This document shows positions 15,383 to 23,309 of a stretch of 27,857 nucleotides of DNA, piece by piece. A model generated the notes under the pieces. The model searched no databases. It was not told the origin of the DNA and saw only the letters and a list, made by a program, of their open reading frames with translations. Within the stretch, counting starts at the first letter, position 1. Every line of letters begins with the position of its first letter. Both the position numbers and the translations under genes were made by a program. This DNA is from CAG-303 sp034172985 (GTDB taxonomy: Bacteria > Bacillota > Clostridia > Lachnospirales > Lachnospiraceae): assembly GCA_034172985.1 (NCBI GenBank), contig JAXFDY010000102.1, forward strand, positions 1-27,857, given 5' to 3'.

Positions 15383-16690
15383 ATGGGAAAGAAAACATAT
15401 GCAGAAAGAAATTTAAAATTTGAAACATTACAGTTACATGTAGGTCAGGAACAGCCGGATCCAGTTACAGATGCAAGAGCAGTACCGATTTATCAGACAT
15501 CATCTTATGTATTCAGAAACAGCGAACATGCGGCTGCCAGATTTGGGCTTACAGATGCAGGAAATATTTATGGAAGATTAACAAATCCTACAGAAGATGT
15601 ATTTGAAAAAAGAATTGCAGCTTTGGAAGGCGGTGTTGCAGCTCTGGCTGTAGCATCAGGGGCAGCAGCCATCGCTTATACCATTGAGAATCTGGCACAA
15701 AATGGAGATCACATTGTAGCAGCAAAAAATATATATGGAGGAACATATAATCTTCTTGAGCATACGCTTCCTTCATACGGTGTGTCAACAACATTTGTGG
15801 ATCCATTTAATTATGATGAAGTGGAACAGGCAATTCAGGAAAATACAAAAGCCGTCTTTATTGAGACATTAGGCAATCCTAATTCAGAAGTGGTTGATAT
15901 TGAAAAACTGGCAGAAATAGCACATGCTCATAAGATTCCGCTTGTGATAGATAACACATTTGCAACACCTTATCTTGTGAGACCGATTGAATATGGAGCA
16001 GATATTGTAGTACATTCTGCAACAAAATTTATTGGCGGACATGGAACTACGATTGGTGGTGTGATTGTAGATAGCGGAAAGTTTGACTGGGAGGCAAGCG
16101 GTAAGTTTCCTTCTCTGACAGAGCCAAATCCAAGCTATCATGGAGTCGTATTTACGAAAGCAGCAGGTGCAGCTGCATTTGTTACAAAAATCAGAGCGAT
16201 TCTGCTCAGGGATACCGGTGCAACACTTTCACCATTCCATGCATTCTTCTTCCTTCAAGGATTGGAAACACTTTCCTTAAGAGTAGAAAGACATGTAGAA
16301 AATGCGTTGAAAGTAGTAAAATACCTGGAAAATCATCCTCAGGTTGAAAAGGTAAATCATCCTTCTATTTCACAGGATCCGGAGCAACAGAGATTATATC
16401 AGAAGTATTTCCCAAATGGTGGAGGATCTATCTTTACCTTTGAGATTAAAGGAGATGCGGAAAAGGCAAAGAAATTCATCGATAACCTTGAATTGTTCTC
16501 GTTGCTGGCAAATGTGGCAGATGTGAAATCTCTTGTGATACATCCTGCATCCACTACTCATTCACAGTTAAGTGAGGAAGAATTAGAGGAACAGGGTATC
16601 AAACCAAACACAATTCGTCTTTCTATCGGTACAGAAAATATTGATGATATTATTGAAGACTTAGAGGAAGCATTTAAGGCCATTGCTTAG
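15383..16690 (+). CDS. metY: O-acetylhomoserine sulfhydrylase (O-acetylhomoserine aminocarboxypropyltransferase)
   Basis: This 435-residue PLP enzyme makes homocysteine from O-acetylhomoserine and sulfide in methionine synthesis. The N-terminal FETLQLHVGQEQPDP, YGRLTNPTEDVFEKRIAALEGG, the PLP lysine Lys215 in HSATKFIGGHG, and the C-terminal LVIHPASTTHSQLS are the marks of the Cys/Met-metabolism family in its long MetY form. GGAGG (15370-15374) sits 8 bases before ATG 15383, so I reject the longer start at 15368. A promoter-like pair (TTACAA 15311-15316, TATCAT 15333-15338, 16-base spacer) precedes it. No S-box or T-box leader fits in the 107-base spacer. A strong terminator follows. Confidence 0.92.
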   Translation: MGKKTYAERNLKFETLQLHVGQEQPDPVTDARAVPIYQTSSYVFRNSEHAAARFGLTDAGNIYGRLTNPTEDVFEKRIAALEGGVAALAVASGAAAIAYTIENLAQNGDHIVAAKNIYGGTYNLLEHTLPSYGVSTTFVDPFNYDEVEQAIQENTKAVFIETLGNPNSEVVDIEKLAEIAHAHKIPLVIDNTFATPYLVRPIEYGADIVVHSATKFIGGHGTTIGGVIVDSGKFDWEASGKFPSLTEPNPSYHGVVFTKAAGAAAFVTKIRAILLRDTGATLSPFHAFFFLQGLETLSLRVERHVENALKVVKYLENHPQVEKVNHPSISQDPEQQRLYQKYFPNGGGSIFTFEIKGDAEKAKKFIDNLELFSLLANVADVKSLVIHPASTTHSQLSEEELEEQGIKPNTIRLSIGTENIDDIIEDLEEAFKAIA

Positions 16691-16695
16691 AAATC

Positions 16696-16736
16696 AAACC
16701 TATGCTATAATGCAGTCATTGTAGCATAGGTTTTTT
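16696..16736 (+). terminator. Strong Rho-independent terminator after metY
   Basis: A 12-base-pair perfect stem (16696-16707 with 16722-16733) extends inward by a wobble and four more pairs to a CAGT tetraloop. A T-rich tract follows. Confidence 0.9.
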
Positions 16737-16752
16737 ATTTAGGGTAAGGGCA

Positions 16753-17460
16753 ATGAAAGTAACATATATTGGACATAGTGGATTTTTAATAGAATTAAAA
16801 GAATGTAATCTCATCTTCGATTACTATAAGGGAAAACTTCCACAGTTAAGTAGTGGGACGAAAAAAGTTTTCGTGTTTTCCAGTCATAGTCATGGGGATC
16901 ATTATAATCCTCAGATATTTTCTCTCCTGCAGGCTCAGGGAATACAGTTCAGTCAGATAGTTGGAATATTGTCGAAGGATATTTATGTAAAAAAAATTCC
17001 GGAAGGATTGGATTATATATATGTCAGACCGGATTCAGAGTATCAGCTTTCCTGTTCCATGTCATTAAAAACCTTCCATTCTACAGATAGGGGTGTGGCA
17101 TTTTTGTTAAACACGGAAGAGGGACAATTATATCATGCCGGGGATTTAAATGACTGGCAGTTGAAAGATGAGAGTAAGCAGTATAATCATAATATGTCGG
17201 CAAGATATCAGAGAGAAATTCAAAAGATAAAAGAGTGCCGGATTGATGTGGCCTTTCTGCCATTGGATCCAAGACAGGAAGAATATTATGGGAAGGGAAT
17301 GGAATACTTTTTACAAAATATTCCGGTCAGACATGTATATCCTATGCATTATTGGGAACACCCTGAAGTCATAGAAAGATTTTGCCGGGAGCATCCTGAA
17401 TATAGGGAGATTATCAGGGATACGGAGCATACAGTGAGACAGGAAGTAAGCATACATTAG
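16753..17460 (+). CDS. Metallo-beta-lactamase-fold metal-dependent hydrolase
   Basis: This 235-residue cytoplasmic protein has the MBL fold. The opening MKVTYIGHSGFLIEL is the first strand pair. The metal motif HSHGDH (45-50) is of the HxHxDH type, a later YHAGDLND supplies the bridging Asp, and YPMHYW supplies the last His. It resembles the UlaG-like branch (L-ascorbate-6-phosphate lactonase relatives and phospholipase-D-like members), but the substrate is unknown. It lies 18 bases before mutY and is probably co-transcribed with it. No promoter is evident between the metY terminator and its start. Confidence 0.85.
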   Translation: MKVTYIGHSGFLIELKECNLIFDYYKGKLPQLSSGTKKVFVFSSHSHGDHYNPQIFSLLQAQGIQFSQIVGILSKDIYVKKIPEGLDYIYVRPDSEYQLSCSMSLKTFHSTDRGVAFLLNTEEGQLYHAGDLNDWQLKDESKQYNHNMSARYQREIQKIKECRIDVAFLPLDPRQEEYYGKGMEYFLQNIPVRHVYPMHYWEHPEVIERFCREHPEYREIIRDTEHTVRQEVSIH

Positions 17461-17478
17461 GAGAATTCGGAGGAAAAT

Positions 17479-18549
17479 ATGTTATCGGATTTTGATTTTA
17501 ATATTATTGTCAATCCACTTTTGGAGTGGTTTCAAAAAAATGCAAGAATATTACCATGGAGGGAAAATCCCACGCCATATCATGTCTGGGTTTCAGAGAT
17601 TATGTTACAGCAGACCAGAGTAGAAGCAGTCAAACCATATTTTGAAAGATTTACAAAAGAGCTTCCGGATGTTCGTGCCCTGGCAGAGTGTCCCCAGGAA
17701 CGGCTGTTGAAATTATGGGAAGGACTGGGTTATTATAATCGTGTACGCAATATGCAGGAAGCCGCAAAAACAGTGATGGAAGAATATGAAGGAAAATTGC
17801 CTGCAGATTATGACAAGTTATTAAAGCTGAAAGGAATCGGCAGCTATACGGCCGGAGCAGTTGCTTCTATTGCATATCGTATTCCCGTGCCGGCAGTCGA
17901 TGGAAATGTATTGCGGGTGATTACAAGAGTCAGTGCGGATTCTTCGGATATTGCAAAGCAGTCTGTGAAAACAGAAGTGGAAAATTTGCTGAAAACAGTG
18001 ATACCCGATGCCCATGCCGGAGAATTTAATCAGGCACTGATGGAACTGGGGGCAATTGTCTGTGTGCCAAATGGACAGCCTCTCTGTGAGAAATGTCCAT
18101 GGCAATCTTTCTGTCGGGCAAAATCAGAGGGCAGAATTGGAGAAATTCCTGTAAAATCAAAGCAAAAAGCAAGGCGGGTAGAAGAAAAAACAATCTTTGT
18201 GATTCGGCAGCAGAATCATGTAATATTGAATAAGAGAAAAAATAAAGGTCTTTTAGCAGGCTTGTATGAATTCCCCAACACGGAAGGAAGTCTTTCAGAG
18301 GAAGAAGCTTTGGAATGGATTAAGAATAAAAAACTGTCTCCTTTGCGTATCGCGAAGCTGGAGCCGTCGAAACATATCTTTTCTCATGTAGAATGGCATA
18401 TGACAGGCTATGTGATATGGATAGATGAACTGGAAGAAGATAAAAGCGATATGCTTTATGTTGAAGTGAATGATGCAAAAGAAAATTATCCGATTCCAGC
18501 TGCATTTGCTGCGTATGTAAAATATATCAATATGATGATGGGGGAATAA
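17479..18549 (+). CDS. mutY: A/G-specific adenine glycosylase
   Basis: This 356-residue repair enzyme removes adenine mispaired with 8-oxoguanine. The N-terminal HhH-GPD domain has SEIMLQQTRVEAV with Glu40, LKGIGSYTAGAVASIAY (hairpin), and VDGNVLRVITR with Asp141. The [4Fe-4S] cysteines are 195, 203, 206 and 212. Their first spacing is seven residues, as in the Nth gene of this window. A Nudix-like C-terminal domain (about 228-350) includes NKGLLAGLYEFPN, which recognises 8-oxoguanine. CGGAGG lies just upstream of ATG 17479. The gene ends 12 bases before the promoter of the cobalamin riboswitch operon. Confidence 0.94.
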   Translation: MLSDFDFNIIVNPLLEWFQKNARILPWRENPTPYHVWVSEIMLQQTRVEAVKPYFERFTKELPDVRALAECPQERLLKLWEGLGYYNRVRNMQEAAKTVMEEYEGKLPADYDKLLKLKGIGSYTAGAVASIAYRIPVPAVDGNVLRVITRVSADSSDIAKQSVKTEVENLLKTVIPDAHAGEFNQALMELGAIVCVPNGQPLCEKCPWQSFCRAKSEGRIGEIPVKSKQKARRVEEKTIFVIRQQNHVILNKRKNKGLLAGLYEFPNTEGSLSEEEALEWIKNKKLSPLRIAKLEPSKHIFSHVEWHMTGYVIWIDELEEDKSDMLYVEVNDAKENYPIPAAFAAYVKYINMMMGE

Positions 18550-18561
18550 GAAAGAAATAAT

Positions 18562-18590
18562 TTGACATTCAGGAAACGATTGATTATAAT
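18562..18590 (+). promoter_or_regulatory. Consensus sigma-A promoter of the B12-uptake operon
   Basis: TTGACA (18562-18567) and TATAAT (18585-18590) are perfect consensus boxes with a 17-base spacer. Transcription should begin near 18597, giving a leader of about 330 bases that carries the riboswitch. Confidence 0.85.
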
Positions 18591-18625
18591 CTTAATGCAA
18601 TCTGACGGCAAAGTAAAATTTGCTG

Positions 18626-18886
18626 AAAATATATGATGATACCAGTGTCAACAAGTCAGAACTCTTATCCTGCAAGCAGGAACGAATTCTGACCTTTTGA
18701 CCCTTGTATCATTATCATATTTTCGGGGAATATGGTGAAAATCCATAACAGCTCACTCTACTGTAAGCAGCTACGAAATTTCAACACTGATAAAGTGAAA
18801 CCACTGTGACAGGATTTTTAATTCTGAAATGGGAAGGTGAAAGATTAGGTATGAAGCTGTAAGTCAGGATATCTGTCAGGTTAGTA
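18626..18886 (+). promoter_or_regulatory. Cobalamin (vitamin B12) riboswitch, class I
   Basis: The leader between mutY and the first operon gene carries the conserved cobalamin-riboswitch blocks in order. These are GGGAA (18726-18730), GGTGAAAATCC (18734-18744), a P5 hairpin with ACAG (18748-18751) and CTGT (18761-18764), then CCACTG, GGGAAGG (18831-18837) and the B12 box AAGTCAGGATATCTGTCAG (18861-18879). A long 5' arm (18631-18720) folds as three stacked stems before the core. The limits are approximate. No terminator lies between the aptamer and the gene, which points to control of translation. This makes the 379-base gap between mutY and the operon almost wholly regulatory. Confidence 0.9.
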
Positions 18887-18898
18887 CTATATATTCAA

Positions 18899-18916
18899 TC
18901 ATCTGGTGAGAGATGA
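18899..18916 (+). promoter_or_regulatory. Regulatory hairpin (P13-like) beside the Shine-Dalgarno
   Basis: TCATCT (18899-18904) and AGATGA (18911-18916) form a 6-base-pair stem with loop GGTGAG. The loop is complementary to CTCACT (18752-18757) in the riboswitch L5 loop, with five Watson-Crick pairs and one wobble. The Shine-Dalgarno AAGGAGG starts within two or three bases of the hairpin. Such an L5-L13 kissing interaction is the known switch of class I cobalamin riboswitches. Confidence 0.75.
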
Positions 18917-18928
18917 GAAGGAGGTAAC

Positions 18929-20149
18929 ATGAAAAAAATTATTTCTATGGCATTGTCCGCAATGCTTCTTTTGGCGTCTTTATATACAGACAGCCATGTC
19001 GTTTTCGCAGCAGGCGAATCAGAAAATTCTGCTAATGTAGTGGCAACCACTGACTGGAAAACAGTCAAGACAAAGGTGGACAGCGATGCTACAGTCACTG
19101 CCCAGTACATTAATTCCGAACTGAAAAAAAGTCTTGAAGAAGGAAATGCACTGACTTATAACATCCTAAATCAGGAAATTCTCTGTATCAGAGCAGGGGC
19201 CGGAGATGAGGAAGTGATTCGGTTATTAAACGAAAAACTTACGGAATTTCTGAATTCTTATCGTTCAGACGGTGTGAAATCACTTGATTATGCAGTTGCA
19301 GTACTTTACTTGAATGCGACAGGACAGAATCCGGAAAATTATGAGGGTGTAAATCTCGTAGAGGAATTATACGAGATTTTTATGGAAGAACAGTCTGTCA
19401 ATCCATATGCATATCAATATGTGAATATGGCGTTTCAGAAGAGTTCTTTAGAAAATGAAAAGCTTCAGAATGTAAATGCTAAGATTAAGGAAGGTGTTCT
19501 GGGCTATTACGTAGATAGTGAAGAGAATGGTACCGGTATTGATTACTGGGGTGTCAGTGCAGATAATAATGCAAATGTTTTATCAGCTGTTTCCGGTATG
19601 TACTTCGATGGTGATACGGAGATAAGAGAAAAAGTTGATAAGGCACTTGCATGGACATTAGCACAGTGCGATGAAACCGGTGCGATTGTCTACTCGGGTT
19701 CTGCAAATCCTGATTCTACCGGACTGGCACTCCGTATGTTTGCTGAGTATCAGGATCTTGAAAATGCTTATAAACTCTATCTTGCAACAGAGCAGTTTAA
19801 GGGCACAGAGGGAGCATATACTTATTATGGAAGTGATAATTTTTATGCCACTGTTGATATGATGTGGGGACTTGTATTTTATCAGGATGCATTGAAAACT
19901 GCCATTGAAGACTTTGAAAAAGAAAACACAGAAGACGTGGTTCAAGAGATTCAAAAGGAAGAAAATGATAAAAATGATAATAAGGTAAATGAAAATATCG
20001 AAATTGCATCAAAGAATCAGCAGAATACTCAGACTGAGAGTGTAAATACAGGAGATGAGACTGTTGTTATGCCATTTGTCATGATTGGATTTGTGGCAGT
20101 GTCAGTATTGATTCTGATGAGGAACAGAAGAAATGAAGAAATTTTCTAA
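18929..20149 (+). CDS. Secreted, surface-anchored all-helical protein; putative B12-binding alpha-domain of a split transcobalamin-like system
   Basis: This 406-residue protein begins with a signal peptide (cleavage near VFAA, residue 28). A largely helical domain of about 310 residues follows, with repeated helix-loop units such as STGLALRMFAEYQ and NANVLSAVSGMYF. This resembles the terpenoid-cyclase/prenyltransferase alpha-alpha barrel, the fold of the alpha-domain in intrinsic factor and transcobalamin. A charged linker (about 330-370) leads to NTGDE, a hydrophobic span (about 380-397) and RNRR. That tail is either a variant sortase signal or a plain membrane anchor. AAGGAGG before ATG 18929 lies under the riboswitch hairpin. 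It is the first gene of five and overlaps the DUF4430 gene by 17 bases. B12 binding is inferred from context and fold resemblance, not shown. Confidence 0.75.
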   Translation: MKKIISMALSAMLLLASLYTDSHVVFAAGESENSANVVATTDWKTVKTKVDSDATVTAQYINSELKKSLEEGNALTYNILNQEILCIRAGAGDEEVIRLLNEKLTEFLNSYRSDGVKSLDYAVAVLYLNATGQNPENYEGVNLVEELYEIFMEEQSVNPYAYQYVNMAFQKSSLENEKLQNVNAKIKEGVLGYYVDSEENGTGIDYWGVSADNNANVLSAVSGMYFDGDTEIREKVDKALAWTLAQCDETGAIVYSGSANPDSTGLALRMFAEYQDLENAYKLYLATEQFKGTEGAYTYYGSDNFYATVDMMWGLVFYQDALKTAIEDFEKENTEDVVQEIQKEENDKNDNKVNENIEIASKNQQNTQTESVNTGDETVVMPFVMIGFVAVSVLILMRNRRNEEIF

Positions 20150-20996
20150 TATATTTCAGAATATAAAAGAGTTTATTTTAGAGAGAAAGGGTTACTGCCT
20201 TGGGGCAGTAATCCTTATCCTGTTTTTTTTTCTTATCCTGCCGCAGCTTGAGATTGAAACTGTAAGTCAGCACAATGAAAAACAGAGCGCTGAGATATCA
20301 GAGAGGCAAAGTATACTGGAAGAACTGGCTACCGGGGAAGAGAAGGAAAGCATACTGGAAGATAGCACGACAGAAACAAACACGGAACCAGAGACAGACA
20401 TAAATACAGAAATAAATTCAGAAACACATACAGAAACAGATGCAGAAAGAAATGCAGAAATAAATACAGACACAGATACAGAAGCAGGTAAAGAAGAAAT
20501 AACGATTCCTGTTAATACGGCAAAACAGCCGGAGGAAACTACCAGAACACAGCAAAACAATAATCAGACAACATCTCAGGAAGACAGGTCAAATGAACAG
20601 AATACCACTGAAGTGGCGACAGAGAAAGAGTATTTCGCAGTTACTATAAAAATTTCCTGTGAACAAATCCTAACTCATCCGGATTTAAATACGCAGGCTA
20701 AGCTGCCGGAAAGTGGAGTTTTTTATCAGGGAACGATAGGTGTAAGAAATGGTGAGACAGTGCTGGATGTGCTGGGAGCTGCATGTAGCGAGCAGAAGAT
20801 ATCCTATGTAAATCAAAGCTCAGGATTTGGTGCATATATCTCCTCTATTGGAGGACTTTCGGAAAAAGAATGTGGAAAATATAGCGGTTGGAAATATAAG
20901 GTCAATGGAGAGATACCGCCACTTTCCTGTGATAAGTACAAATTGCATGAAAATGATGAAATACTTTGGTATTATGCAGCAGATTATGATGATTAA
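20133..20996 (+). CDS. Membrane-anchored DUF4430 (transcobalamin beta-domain-like) protein
   Basis: In this 287-residue protein a short cytoplasmic N-terminus leads to one transmembrane helix (about 21-38). A Thr/Glu/Asn-rich low-complexity spacer (about 75-165) follows. The C-terminal extracellular domain (about 166-285) shows the DUF4430 pattern: GVFYQGTIGVRNGETVLDVL, then YSGWKYKVNGE and a final NDEILWYYA. DUF4430 is the fold of the C-terminal beta-domain of transcobalamin and intrinsic factor, which caps the corrin ring. Four cysteines in the domain (176, 218, 247, 266) could form disulfides. The start overlaps the preceding gene by 17 bases and the T-subunit gene begins 10 bases after its stop. 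Context and domain together suggest it completes a two-protein B12-capturing pair. Confidence 0.82.
   Translation: MKKFSNIFQNIKEFILERKGYCLGAVILILFFFLILPQLEIETVSQHNEKQSAEISERQSILEELATGEEKESILEDSTTETNTEPETDINTEINSETHTETDAERNAEINTDTDTEAGKEEITIPVNTAKQPEETTRTQQNNNQTTSQEDRSNEQNTTEVATEKEYFAVTIKISCEQILTHPDLNTQAKLPESGVFYQGTIGVRNGETVLDVLGAACSEQKISYVNQSSGFGAYISSIGGLSEKECGKYSGWKYKVNGEIPPLSCDKYKLHENDEILWYYAADYDD
20370..20495 (+). repeat. Imperfect ACAGAA/ACAGAT-type tandem repeat encoding a Thr/Glu-rich linker
   Basis: The coding strand repeats units close to ACAGAAACA and ACAGATACAGAA about a dozen times. It translates as a spacer of alternating Thr, Glu, Asn and Asp residues between the membrane helix and the DUF4430 domain. 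Such tracts often vary in copy number between strains. Confidence 0.7.
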
Positions 20997-21006
20997 TGGA
21001 GTGTCT

Positions 21007-21816
21007 ATGACAAATTACTTTAAACAATTAAATCCCTGGTCAACCATATGTTATATGATATTGTTATTTTTTACAATCATTACTGCAGATCATGGATTGA
21101 ATATGATGGTGGTATTTTTATCAATATCACTGAATTTTAGTTTTATTCTGGGAATGATTTCATATTTGCAAACTATGAAATCAGGAGTTTTTTTGATTTT
21201 TTTTATGGGGATATTTAATATGCTGTTTAATCACAGAGGAGAAACACCGATTCTGTATATTAATAATCACCCCCTGACAGTGGAAGCATTTCTTTATGGA
21301 ATCAATATGGGAATCATGATTATTTCCTTGTTGTTAGGATTCCGGATTTTTAATATGATATTTGATAATCAAAAAATTACTTACATCATTGGACGCAGAT
21401 TTCCTGTTACCGGATTAATTATTTCTATGGTATTTTGTTATTATGAAAAATTCATAAGGAAAATTGATAAAATTAAAGAAGTGTGGAGTACTTATGGAAC
21501 TGAGGAAAAATTTGGTAAGCTTAAGAATGCGGGAATTATCTGGTCTGTATTGCTTTCTGTTATGCTGGAGGATTCAGTGGAAACAGCTATGTCCATGAGT
21601 GCAAGAGGATATGGAAAGGGAAAAAGATCAAGTTATATTCAATATGCTTTTAAATCGGCAGATTATATTCTGCTTTTTATTATCCTCGTTTATGGAACAG
21701 GTTATATTATAGCGGGATATCATGCGGTCTGGATGATTGCAGCATATTTCTTTGTGCCAGATATCTACAATATTTATAAGGAGTTACAATGGAAGTATTA
21801 TCTGTCAAAAATTTGA
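21007..21816 (+). CDS. ECF transporter T component (EcfT)
   Basis: This 269-residue integral membrane subunit couples the ATPases to the substrate-binding S component. It has several transmembrane helices in the N-terminal half and the coupling-helix motif SARG (198-201, with Ala-Arg-Gly) in MSMSARGYGKGKR, which is the EcfT signature. I begin at ATG 21007, since GGAG (20998-21001) lies 5 bases upstream; longer frames would overlap the DUF4430 gene deeply. Its 3' end overlaps the ATPase gene by 28 bases. As it is encoded together with its own S and A subunits, this is a dedicated (group I) ECF system rather than a shared module. Confidence 0.88.
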   Translation: MTNYFKQLNPWSTICYMILLFFTIITADHGLNMMVVFLSISLNFSFILGMISYLQTMKSGVFLIFFMGIFNMLFNHRGETPILYINNHPLTVEAFLYGINMGIMIISLLLGFRIFNMIFDNQKITYIIGRRFPVTGLIISMVFCYYEKFIRKIDKIKEVWSTYGTEEKFGKLKNAGIIWSVLLSVMLEDSVETAMSMSARGYGKGKRSSYIQYAFKSADYILLFIILVYGTGYIIAGYHAVWMIAAYFFVPDIYNIYKELQWKYYLSKI

Positions 21817-23309
21817 GTTTTCAATATGATAATAATAGAGTTCTGGATCATGTGGAATTTCAGGTGCAACAAGGGGAAATGATTCTCCTCTGCGGGCCAT
21901 GCGGATGTGGAAAAACCACCCTGTTGAGACTCTTGAAGGAAGAAATATGTCCCCAGGGATATATAGACGGAGAGATAACAACAGTCTATGAAAGTTCAAA
22001 AATAGGGTATTTATTTCAAAATCCGGAGAGTCAGATTGTCTGTGGAACTGTAGAGGAGGAATTGGTGTTTGGTGCTGAAAATCTGGGGATGGACAGAGAA
22101 CAAATAGCAAGATCTGTGGCAGAAATATCTGCTTATCTCGGAATTGAATCTATATTGCATCGGAATACCGCGGAATTGTCAGGTGGACAAAAGCAGATTT
22201 TAAATCTGGCTTCACTGCTTATGATGAATCCAAAATTTCTCTTGCTGGACGAGCCGATATCCCAGCTTGATCCTGTCTGTACTTATGATTTTATGAACCT
22301 GATAAAAAAAATCAGAGAAGATTTAAATATTACAATTATTGTGGTAGAACACAATTTAGAGCGTTTTTTGTGGGAAGCGGATAAGATATTGTATATGGAA
22401 AACGGAAGGATTTTATATGAAGGTATGTCAGGGGGATTCATGGATTTTCTGTTTAGGGAGAGTAAACCGTTTCGATATTCTCTTCCAGAAGTCGTTAAAT
22501 TATATCAGAAGTATTTTCATGAAAACTATTCTGCAAGCGCCAGAGAATTGTTCGTACAGTTATCCGGAATGTCCAAGAAACAAATTAGCTCAAGGGACAA
22601 GCAAACTATAGAAAATACGAGAGAGGAAGTACTGAAAATTAAATCGGGATATTTCAGATATGAAAAAGAATCAGAGGATATACTGAAAGATTTGAATGTA
22701 ACATTTCGAAAAGGACATATATATGGCATAGCTGGGGGAAACGGAGTTGGAAAGTCCACGTTATTTTCTGTACTTTCCGGTTATCGTAAACTGTACCGGG
22801 GAAAGTGCATTGTAAAAGGAAAGATAGGGATATTACCACAGAATCCGGTTTATGCTTTTTTTAAAGACAGCCTTTGGGATGATTTATTAATGATTGCAAA
22901 AAAAGAAAAGATAGAAGAATATTTAGAGCGGTATGATTTTTGTGAGGATATAAAAAAATATCTGAATCAAAATCCTCTTGATTTAAGTGGAGGACAGATG
23001 CAGAAAGCGGCTATTTTTAAGCTGCTTCTTGGTGATAGTGACATTTTGTTAATGGATGAACCGGTAAAGTCCATGGATGGGTATGAAAAATATTTGTTTA
23101 CAAATGTGTTGGAACAGTTGCGAATGGAAGGAAAAACCATTCTGTTTATTAGCCATGATTTAGAATTTATTCAGGAGAGTGCGGATTTGTGTCTGTTCAT
23201 GTTTGAAGGAAAAATAATCGCTAAAGGAGAACCGGCTCAGATATTCCAAAAGAATCGTTTTTACACTACTGTTTTAGGAAGATTGAGAGGAATGTGGGAA
23301 GATGATTGA
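21789..23309 (+). CDS. ECF transporter A component with two fused ATPase domains
   Basis: This 506-residue protein carries two ABC ATPase halves in one chain. The first has Walker A GPCGCGKTT (36-44), signature LSGGQKQ (130-136), Walker B LLLDEPISQLDP and switch His188. The second has Walker A GGNGVGKST (316-324), signature LSGGQMQ (399-405), LLMDEPVKSMD and SHD. In other ECF systems the two ATPases are often separate EcfA and EcfA' proteins; fused forms such as YkoD are known. GGAG at 21780-21783 precedes the ATG. It overlaps the T gene by 28 bases and the S gene by 8, so expression is tightly coupled. It supplies the energy for B12 uptake in this operon. Confidence 0.9.
   Translation: MEVLSVKNLSFQYDNNRVLDHVEFQVQQGEMILLCGPCGCGKTTLLRLLKEEICPQGYIDGEITTVYESSKIGYLFQNPESQIVCGTVEEELVFGAENLGMDREQIARSVAEISAYLGIESILHRNTAELSGGQKQILNLASLLMMNPKFLLLDEPISQLDPVCTYDFMNLIKKIREDLNITIIVVEHNLERFLWEADKILYMENGRILYEGMSGGFMDFLFRESKPFRYSLPEVVKLYQKYFHENYSASARELFVQLSGMSKKQISSRDKQTIENTREEVLKIKSGYFRYEKESEDILKDLNVTFRKGHIYGIAGGNGVGKSTLFSVLSGYRKLYRGKCIVKGKIGILPQNPVYAFFKDSLWDDLLMIAKKEKIEEYLERYDFCEDIKKYLNQNPLDLSGGQMQKAAIFKLLLGDSDILLMDEPVKSMDGYEKYLFTNVLEQLRMEGKTILFISHDLEFIQESADLCLFMFEGKIIAKGEPAQIFQKNRFYTTVLGRLRGMWEDD

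Noticed and set aside
20267..20560. Antisense frame of 97 codons rich in Ser and Val
   Set aside because: It is the complement of the Thr/Glu repeat in the DUF4430 gene, has repetitive composition and no ribosome binding site.
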